Assembly: GCA_017990865.1 (NCBI GenBank)
Contig: JAGNNB010000173.1
Span: 1-6,501, forward strand
Direction: 5' to 3'
Length of the DNA: 6,501 nt
Origin: Lysobacteraceae bacterium
GTDB taxonomy: Bacteria > Pseudomonadota > Gammaproteobacteria > Xanthomonadales > Xanthomonadaceae
Shown here in pieces: positions 1-3,728 of the stretch (position 1 is the stretch's first letter; each line of letters begins with the position of its first letter). Below the pieces are notes generated by a model. It ran no database searches. It was given only the letters and a program-made list of their open reading frames with translations, and was not told where the DNA came from. The position numbers and the translations under genes are program-made.

Positions 1-607
1 CCGCATCGATCGTCGACAACAAATGCCGCGCGAGCCGCGATTCGAGCCGATGCAGACACATGATCTCCATCGCATCGATGCTTTTGCGCAGGCGGTCGTA
101 CATCAGCGCATGGACGCGCTGCATCAGCGCCGGCTCTTCGCGCAGCGTCAAAAAGCAGCGGCGCGGGATGGACAGCACGCGCACCGGCCCGTAGGCGATC
201 GCGGTGACGCTGCGCGGACGGTTTTCGACCAACGCCATCTCGTCGGTCAATTCGCCGGTTTCGATGGCATCGAGAATCAATTCCTGGCCCTTGGGACCAT
301 AAAGGATTTTGTACAGCGTACCGTCGAGTACGACGCCGACATGGTCGCTGGGGTCGCCTTTGAAAAACAGGATGTCGCGCTCGCGCATGCGGCGTTCGAC
401 GGAATGCGCCAGAACGCGATCGATCAAGGCCTCCGGCAAACCGCGGAACAACGCGGACTCGCGCAATGCCGCCGCGTGCGCGGACGGCGGCGGCGCCAGG
501 GCATCGCCCGGTTCGACGCTCGCGAAATCGTCGCCGGTCGCCGTTCCGAGCGCCGCTCCGAAGCCGCTCGCCGCATCGCCATCGGGCGGCGTCGCACGCG
601 CGTTCAC
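1..607 (-). CDS. Crp/Fnr-family transcriptional regulator (3' end cut by window edge)
   Basis: Partial: 202 codons are visible and the reading frame runs off the left edge. Residues about 48-165 match a cyclic-nucleotide-binding beta-roll. They open with the family's 'LRESALFRGLPE' entry helix, followed by 'FFKGDPSDHVGVVLDGTLYKI' split over residues 81-101. The phosphate-binding cassette is TDEMALVENRPRS at 121-133, where E123, R132 and S133 fall where CRP contacts the nucleotide; the usual FG before the Glu is TD here. A long dimerisation helix follows (about 155-182), then LESRLARHLL at 188-197, which normally begins the winged-helix DNA-binding domain; the rest is missing. The first 45 residues are Ala/Pro-rich. 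The start is a GTG at 605-607 with GAGG eight bases upstream; a stop at 659-661 closes the frame and no ATG lies between. A weak -10-like TATACG (640-635) has no convincing -35. Being co-oriented just behind the reb genes makes it a candidate local regulator (inference). Ligand unknown. Confidence 0.87.
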   Translation of the reverse strand, partial: MNARATPPDGDAASGFGAALGTATGDDFASVEPGDALAPPPSAHAAALRESALFRGLPEALIDRVLAHSVERRMRERDILFFKGDPSDHVGVVLDGTLYKILYGPKGQELILDAIETGELTDEMALVENRPRSVTAIAYGPVRVLSIPRRCFLTLREEPALMQRVHALMYDRLRKSIDAMEIMCLHRLESRLARHLLSTIDA

Positions 608-823
608 GAGCCTCGCCTCGCGCAGGCGTAGCGACGTATAAAAACGGCGAATCGACGATCATCGCTCGCGCAACGCATTCCATGCCCCCTCGAAAGGCGA
701 TCCGCGGCGACGGGAGACGAACGCCCGAAACCCATGCCCGCGCACGCATCCAGCGCGCGCGCCGCGCGAACCACCCCATCCATGAAACGTTCGACTCGCA
801 CCGTGCGCGAGCCGTCTTCTCGG

Positions 824-1141
824 TTACTGGTTCTGGAGGATCAGCATCAACGTCAGGAGGCTGGTCAGGTTGTCGGCGGAACCGGTCTGCGCGACCTTTT
901 GCGTCGCGCCCGCCGCGGCCGTGGTGTTGAGGCTGTAGATCTGCATCACGCCTTGATTGGAAGCCGCCAACGCCAACATGTTCTGACGTTGCTGCGCCGC
1001 CACCGCATTCTGGAAAAGAATGCCCATCGAGTGCGCATGGCTTTGGTAGATCGACCCCATCGCGAACGCCGGCGATTCGGCGAGGGTCTTGACGTTGCTC
1101 ATGGTCACCGCATCGACGACCTGAGAATTGACGTGACTCAT
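824..1141 (-). CDS. rebB: RebB-family R-body structural protein (copy 1, last of the array)
   Basis: 105 residues, the usual size of RebB-family R-body proteins, cytoplasmic subunits that polymerise into coiled ribbons. The family pattern is intact: N-terminal VNSQVVDAVTMSNVK (4-18), AESPAFAMGSIYQ (21-33), HSMGILFQNAVAAQQ (37-51), NMLALAASNQGVMQIYS (54-70) and the small-residue stretch TTAAAGATQKVAQTG (73-87). There is no signal peptide and no true membrane helix; the C-terminus (LTSLLTLMLILQNQ) is hydrophobic. The ATG at 1139-1141 is set by a perfect AAGGAG (1153-1148) six bases upstream. It is the most diverged of the three canonical copies, with for example LN in place of VD before TTAAAGA and Gln in place of Glu before KV. 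The gene lies 160 bases after the stop of copy 2 and 216 bases ahead of the regulator gene. Family assignment is firm; whether this copy is a main or an accessory subunit cannot be read from the sequence. Confidence 0.93.
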   Translation of the reverse strand: MSHVNSQVVDAVTMSNVKTLAESPAFAMGSIYQSHAHSMGILFQNAVAAQQRQNMLALAASNQGVMQIYSLNTTAAAGATQKVAQTGSADNLTSLLTLMLILQNQ

Positions 1142-1147
1142 TGCATG

Positions 1148-1193
1148 CTCCTTGGAGAAGACCTTCTATCGTCGGGCGCATCCCCGCGCCCGA
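1148..1193 (-). promoter_or_regulatory. Leader of rebB copy 1: stem-loop with GGA in a six-base loop, plus Shine-Dalgarno
   Basis: In the mRNA sense an 8-bp perfect stem (arms 1193-1186 and 1179-1172, TCGGGCGC and its complement) closes a six-base loop GGGGAT (1185-1180). The AAGGAG ribosome-binding site (1153-1148) follows 18 bases later and has its own GGA. CsrA/RsmA proteins bind GGA placed as loop positions 3-5 of such hexaloops and often bridge to a GGA in the Shine-Dalgarno site. The canonical loop starts with A; this one starts with G. The geometry is seen directly; the function is inferred. Confidence 0.35.
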
Positions 1194-1269
1194 ACGCAGG
1201 CATCGTCGAAACGGCTCGCCGAGCGTACGAAAGCGTCCGAACGGCGGCGCAACGCTACGGCGGAGCGAC

Positions 1270-1295
1270 CGCGGGCGGACGTCTCGCCGCCCGCG
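1270..1295 (-). terminator. GC-only stem-loop directly after rebB copy 2 (possible partial terminator or 3' stabiliser)
   Basis: A perfect 9-bp, all G/C stem (1270-1278 with 1287-1295) with an eight-base loop starts six bases after the TGA stop of copy 2 (1304-1302). No U-run follows, so it is not a textbook intrinsic terminator; it may slow polymerase or protect the upstream message end. Confidence 0.38.
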
Positions 1296-1301
1296 CGCGC
1301 A

Positions 1302-1616
1302 TCAACGCTGGAACAACTCCGCCAAGGCCATCATCGAGCTGAGATTGTCGGCGATGCCGGTCTGCCCGACTTTCTCGGTCGCGCCCGCGGCGGCCGTGGT
1401 GTCCACGCTGTAGATCTGCAGCACGCCTTGATTCGAAGCGGCCATCGCCAGCGTGTTCTGCTGCTGCTGTGCGCCGATGGCGTTTTCGAACAGGATGCCG
1501 GTCGAATGACCCAGCGCCTGGTACATGGCGCTCATCGCGAACGCCGGCGACTCGCCGAGGACTTTGACGTTGGACTGGGTGACGGCATCGGTCACTTGTT
1601 CGTTGACGCTGCTCAT
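1302..1616 (-). CDS. rebB: RebB-family R-body structural protein (copy 2)
   Basis: 104 residues and a full RebB family match: VNEQVTDAVTQSNVKV near the N-terminus, ESPAFAMSAMYQALGHS, GILFENAIGAQQQQN, LAMAASNQGVLQIYSVDTT and AAAGATEKVGQTGIADNL toward the C-terminus. By eye about 80% of residues are identical to copy 3, with most differences conservative (Ile/Val/Leu, Gly/Ala, Ser/Thr), so the pair looks like a recent duplication kept under selection. The predicted character is helical, Gln/Ala-rich and cytoplasmic. The ATG at 1614-1616 has AAGGAG (1628-1623) six bases upstream, and a second GGA lies directly before the start. An 8-bp stem-loop lies seven bases upstream of the Shine-Dalgarno site, and a 9-bp GC-only stem-loop follows the TGA stop almost at once. 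Expected role: a polymerising subunit of the R-body ribbon. Confidence 0.94.
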   Translation of the reverse strand: MSSVNEQVTDAVTQSNVKVLGESPAFAMSAMYQALGHSTGILFENAIGAQQQQNTLAMAASNQGVLQIYSVDTTAAAGATEKVGQTGIADNLSSMMALAELFQR

Positions 1617-1635
1617 TCCTTTCTCCTTGAACGAT

Positions 1636-1657
1636 GCGGACGCTCGTGCGCGTCCGC
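1636..1657 (-). other. Stem-loop just upstream of the rebB copy 2 Shine-Dalgarno
   Basis: A perfect 8-bp stem (GCGGACGC, 1636-1643, with 1650-1657) encloses a six-base loop. It ends seven bases before AAGGAG. The loop (GCACGA in the mRNA sense) lacks GGA, so it does not fit a CsrA site. It could affect ribosome access or mRNA stability. Confidence 0.4.
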
Positions 1658-1825
1658 GATGGGGTCGGGCGAACGCGGATCCGCCGCGCCCGTATTTGCT
1701 TCGCGTGCGAGGCTCGGATCACGCGCGTCGTCGGTTGCGGCTCGCTGCCGCGACGCGCCTGCTACGCCGCTCCGCTCGCCGTGCGCACATCGCAATCGAA
1801 CGACGTGCGCGACGGCGAGCGAACG

Positions 1826-1845
1826 CGTCGCGCCGGACCGCGACG
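1826..1845 (-). terminator. GC-rich stem-loop directly after rebB copy 3 (possible partial terminator or 3' stabiliser)
   Basis: A 7-bp perfect stem (CGTCGCG, 1826-1832, with 1839-1845) and a six-base loop begin one base after the TAA stop of copy 3. It has no U-run. The position matches the stem-loop after copy 2, which favours a role in separating the messages of adjacent subunit genes. Confidence 0.37.
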
Positions 1846-1846
1846 A

Positions 1847-2164
1847 TTACTGCTGGAACAACTTCACCAAGGTCAGCATCGAGGTCAGGTTGTCGGCGAT
1901 GCCCGTCTGCGCGACTTTCTCGGTCGCGCCCGCGGCGGCCGTGGTGTCGACGCTGTAGATCTGCATCACGCCCTGGTTCGAAGCGGCCAACGCCAGCGTG
2001 TTCTGCTGCTGCTGCGCGGCGACGGCGTTCTCGAACAGGATGCCGGTCGAATGGCCGAGCGCCTGATAGATCGAGCTCATCGCGAACGCCGGCGACTCGG
2101 CGATCACTTTGACGTTGGACTGGGTCACGGCGTCGGTGATCTGGGGATTAACGGTGAGTGCCAT
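1847..2164 (-). CDS. rebB: RebB-family R-body structural protein (copy 3)
   Basis: 105 residues from the chosen start and the closest of the set to the canonical family pattern: NPQITDAVTQSNVKV at 6-20, ESPAFAMSSIYQALGHS at 23-39, GILFENAVAAQQQQN at 41-55, LALAASNQGVMQIYSVDTT at 57-75 and AAAGATEKVAQTGIADNL at 76-93. A longer reading to an ATG at 2200 would add 12 residues (beginning MAVSFNST) with no family similarity. The ATG at 2162-2164 is preferred because AGGAG (2177-2173) lies eight bases upstream and because the resulting length equals that of its paralogues. It lies 138 bases after the diverged Reb gene and 230 bases before copy 2. It is probably a core ribbon subunit. Confidence 0.94.
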   Translation of the reverse strand: MALTVNPQITDAVTQSNVKVIAESPAFAMSSIYQALGHSTGILFENAVAAQQQQNTLALAASNQGVMQIYSVDTTAAAGATEKVAQTGIADNLTSMLTLVKLFQQ

Positions 2165-2171
2165 AACGATA

Positions 2172-2209
2172 TCTCCTGTTGAGTTGAACGACACCGCCAT
2201 CCTCGGCGG
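2172..2209 (-). promoter_or_regulatory. Leader of rebB copy 3: stem-loop with GGA in a six-base loop, plus Shine-Dalgarno
   Basis: In the mRNA sense a 5-bp stem (CCGCC, 2209-2205, pairing with 2198-2194) closes the six-base loop GAGGAT (2204-2199), with GGA at loop positions 3-5. The AGGAG ribosome-binding site (2177-2173) follows after 16 bases and supplies a second GGA, 23 bases from the first. A competing fold (CATCC/GGATG, 2198-2202 with 2208-2212) would hide the loop. This is a candidate CsrA/RsmA site, by inference. Confidence 0.33.
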
Positions 2210-2302
2210 ATGCGGCTGGGATTGATCGTTCCCGGTCCGGGCGACGATTCAATGGGGTGAACCGTCGCGCGCGCCGACATCGGCGGCGAGCGCGATGCGG
2301 TC

Positions 2303-2620
2303 TTACGGCTGCAACTGTTGCAGCAGGTCGACGAAGACGTTGAGTTGTTCGGTCGCCGACGCGCCGGCGACGAAGCCGGCCTCCGCGCTCGCAAGCGGTG
2401 CGACGCCGAGGCCCAGCAATTCGCGCACGTTCATGTCGGCCGACGCGCTCGCGGTCATCGCGCCCCGCTGCTGCTCGGCGACGGCGTTCTCGAACATCAA
2501 CGCCGTGGAGTGCGCGAAACTCTGGTAAAGGGCGGCGCCGGAAAAGTCGCCGGCGCCCGCGACGACGGCATCGGTCTGAGTCACCGCATCGGCGACGGCA
2601 TCGTTTTTCTGTTCGTTCAT
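2303..2620 (-). CDS. Diverged RebB-like R-body subunit
   Basis: 105 residues, the same length as the canonical copies. The N-terminal half keeps the family pattern: DAVADAVTQTDAVV at 7-20, LYQSFAHSTALMFENAV at 31-47 and AEQQRGAMTASAS at 48-60. The second half has lost the GVMQIYSVDTTAAAGATEKV segment; in its place is a run rich in Ala, Gly, Val and Leu (about 65-90) and a new end, LNVFVDLLQQLQP. The frame stays open upstream to 2827, but the ATG at 2618-2620 is the right start. GAGGAA (2633-2628) sits seven bases before it, the upstream 69 codons give a basic peptide unlike anything in the family, and the longer form would overlap the preceding gene. It is probably a minor, capping or nucleating subunit rather than a bulk one (inference). 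It follows the 223-residue gene after 106 bases. Confidence 0.85.
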   Translation of the reverse strand: MNEQKNDAVADAVTQTDAVVAGAGDFSGAALYQSFAHSTALMFENAVAEQQRGAMTASASADMNVRELLGLGVAPLASAEAGFVAGASATEQLNVFVDLLQQLQP

Positions 2621-2627
2621 GGCTTCG

Positions 2628-2675
2628 TTCCTCGGCCTATCGATCCATCGCATCGCGACGCCGATTCCGCTCGGC
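2628..2675 (-). promoter_or_regulatory. Leader of the diverged reb gene: stem-loop with GGA in a six-base loop, plus Shine-Dalgarno
   Basis: In the mRNA sense GCCGA (2675-2671) pairs with TCGGC (2664-2660) around the loop GCGGAA (2670-2665), again with GGA at loop positions 3-5. The GAGGAA ribosome-binding site (2633-2628) follows 26 bases later and contains a second GGA. The short stem makes this the least secure of the three. Confidence 0.3.
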
Positions 2676-2726
2676 ACCGCGCACCTTCGTTTCGGTTTGC
2701 GCATCCGCGCAAGCTTCCGTCTCCAT

Positions 2727-3398
2727 TCAACGTTCGCGCGCGACCCGTGTGAACTTCTTTTTCGACGCGCGTTTGCGGCGATCTTCCGCGTCCCGCTTCG
2801 CGGGTTTCGCGCTTGTGGCCTTCGCATCCGGGTCTCCGGCGCTCGCGTCGTCGCGCGCGCGCTGCGCGCGTTTTTCGTTCACTTGCTTCTGCACGCTATC
2901 GACCACCGCATGCAAGCGTTCGGCGAGCGGGCCGAAGGTCTGTTGCACATGGCGATCCACTTCGAAACGCAGCAGCGCGATCAAACCGTCGCCGAGATCG
3001 TCGATCCTGCGCTCGCGGCTGCCCTCCGGCGCCGGTTGCGCGGGCTCCGCGCTGGAGAGGCGCCGATGCGCGGCGCCGATCACGGCCGCGAACGTCTCCA
3101 GGCTTTGATCCTCGCGCGGCGCGCGCGACAGCGTCGGCATCGCGAGAACATCGCGCAACATCGCATCGTTGCGCGCGCGATGCTCATCGATGGCCTTGGC
3201 GGCATTGCGCCGTAGAGCGCCCGCCGGTCCATCCTGGGACATGCGCGCCGCCTCGGCGACCGCGCTGGTCTGCGCCCACGCTTTGAGCTTGCGATCCAGT
3301 TCGTCGCTCAGCGGCGAACCGACGCGCACTTCGGCCACATTCCTGGCCAGCTCGTAAAGCTCCTGCGCTTTCTTGCTCATCTCCGGCTGGTCGTTCAT
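2727..3398 (-). CDS. Conserved-looking helical protein with basic tail, reb-locus accessory (function unknown)
   Basis: 223 residues that I do not recognise. The protein appears mostly helical and charged. Residues 1-60 include MSKKAQELYELARNVAEV and a 'SDELDRKLKAWAQTS' stretch. Residues 60-120 are Ala/Arg-rich, a Pro/Glu linker lies near 117-126, and a helix near 130-175 holds 'LGDGLIALLRFEVDRHVQ' and 'LAERLHAVVDSVQKQV'. The last 45 or so residues are dense in Lys and Arg (ending KKKFTRVARER) and probably disordered, perhaps binding nucleic acid or an acidic surface (inference). There is no signal peptide and no membrane segment. The ATG at 3396-3398 has GGGAGG (3409-3404) five bases upstream and overlaps the stop of the preceding small gene as ATGA, so the two are very likely translated together. 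The position ahead of four reb subunit genes suggests an assembly or regulatory partner of R bodies. Confidence 0.82.
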   Translation of the reverse strand: MNDQPEMSKKAQELYELARNVAEVRVGSPLSDELDRKLKAWAQTSAVAEAARMSQDGPAGALRRNAAKAIDEHRARNDAMLRDVLAMPTLSRAPREDQSLETFAAVIGAAHRRLSSAEPAQPAPEGSRERRIDDLGDGLIALLRFEVDRHVQQTFGPLAERLHAVVDSVQKQVNEKRAQRARDDASAGDPDAKATSAKPAKRDAEDRRKRASKKKFTRVARER

Positions 3399-3607
3399 GT
3401 TCGCCTCCCGAGCGTTCGCAACAACATCAGCATCAACAAGGCGTTGCGCCCGCGGTCGCGTGCGACCGGCGGCGGACGAGGCGAACTCTCGATCAAAGCA
3501 TCGGACGGCTGCGCGGGCGCGGCCACAGGCACCAGCGCCGATGCCTCGGCGGGCGGGCGGCGCTCCAATAACGGTCGCACCCTCAGAAATTGCTTGACCC
3601 GATCCAT
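3395..3607 (-). CDS. Small proline-rich protein coupled to the downstream helical protein (function unknown)
   Basis: 70 residues from the ATG at 3605-3607. The frame could start six codons earlier at 3625, but there the AGGA abuts the start codon, while the internal ATG has an excellent GGAGGA (3619-3614) six bases away; I therefore use the shorter form. The sequence starts MDRVKQFLRVRPLLERRP, continues through a Pro/Ala-rich middle (about 18-52) and ends with a short hydrophobic, basic-flanked helix, NALLMLMLLRTLGRR (about 55-69). That helix is too short to be a convincing transmembrane span but could insert amphipathically or act as an interaction peptide. Its stop overlaps the next ATG by four bases. 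Third codon positions are GC-rich, as in its neighbours. No homologue is recognised. Confidence 0.68.
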   Translation of the reverse strand: MDRVKQFLRVRPLLERRPPAEASALVPVAAPAQPSDALIESSPRPPPVARDRGRNALLMLMLLRTLGRRT

Positions 3608-3655
3608 GCCCTCTCCTCCATCCATTCCTGACGCGAAGCGTCCCGCGCGTGCGAT

Positions 3656-3682
3656 CGCGATACGGTCGCGACCGTGATCGCG
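3656..3682. repeat. Palindrome between the deaminase-like gene and the 70-residue gene
   Basis: ACGGTCGCGACCGT (3662-3675) is a perfect 14-base palindrome. Outside it, CGCGAT (3656-3661) pairs with ATCGCG (3677-3682) across a single extra G. It sits in the 121-base gap after the deaminase-like stop. It could be a dimeric repressor site or an intercistronic hairpin. Short palindromes made of CGCG and GATCGC words are common in such GC-rich DNA, so significance is uncertain. Confidence 0.3.
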
Positions 3683-3728
3683 TCAGCCATCGCGCTCATC
3701 CTCGCGTCGGTGAACCATCGCCGCATCC

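Larger units (their letters stand above)
1302..2164 (-). repeat. Tandem duplication of the rebB coding unit (copies 2 and 3)
   Basis: The coding sequences at 1302-1616 and 1847-2164 are direct repeats about 545 bases apart and alike at the DNA level as well as in protein. One uninterrupted identical block of 37 bases is 1367-1403 against 1912-1948. The intervening non-coding sequences are not obviously alike, so only the gene, not the full intergenic unit, appears preserved. Confidence 0.8.

Noticed and set aside
23..631. A 202-codon plus-strand frame at the left end
   Set aside because: It is the exact antisense of the Crp/Fnr gene, which shows a clear cyclic-nucleotide-binding domain.
635..644. 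AT-rich TTTTTATACG (minus strand) as a promoter for the Crp/Fnr gene
   Set aside because: A -10-like match is present, but the sequence 17 bases upstream does not resemble a -35 element; too weak to list as a promoter.
604..801. A 65-codon minus-strand frame between rebB copy 1 and the Crp/Fnr gene, overlapping the latter's GTG by four bases
   Set aside because: The overlap is suggestive of coupling, but there is no Shine-Dalgarno at its GTG or at the internal ATG, and its third codon positions are rich in A and T, unlike every real gene here.
1255..1722. A 155-codon minus-strand frame across rebB copy 2
   Set aside because: Arg-rich out-of-frame shadow of the RebB coding sequence without a ribosome-binding site.
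2165..2200. A 12-codon extension of rebB copy 3
   Set aside because: AGGAG lies correctly spaced for the ATG at 2164, and the shorter form equals the length of its paralogues.
2621..2827. A 69-codon N-terminal extension of the diverged reb gene
   Set aside because: It overlaps the end of the 223-residue gene, gives a basic non-family peptide, and a good Shine-Dalgarno supports the start at 2620.
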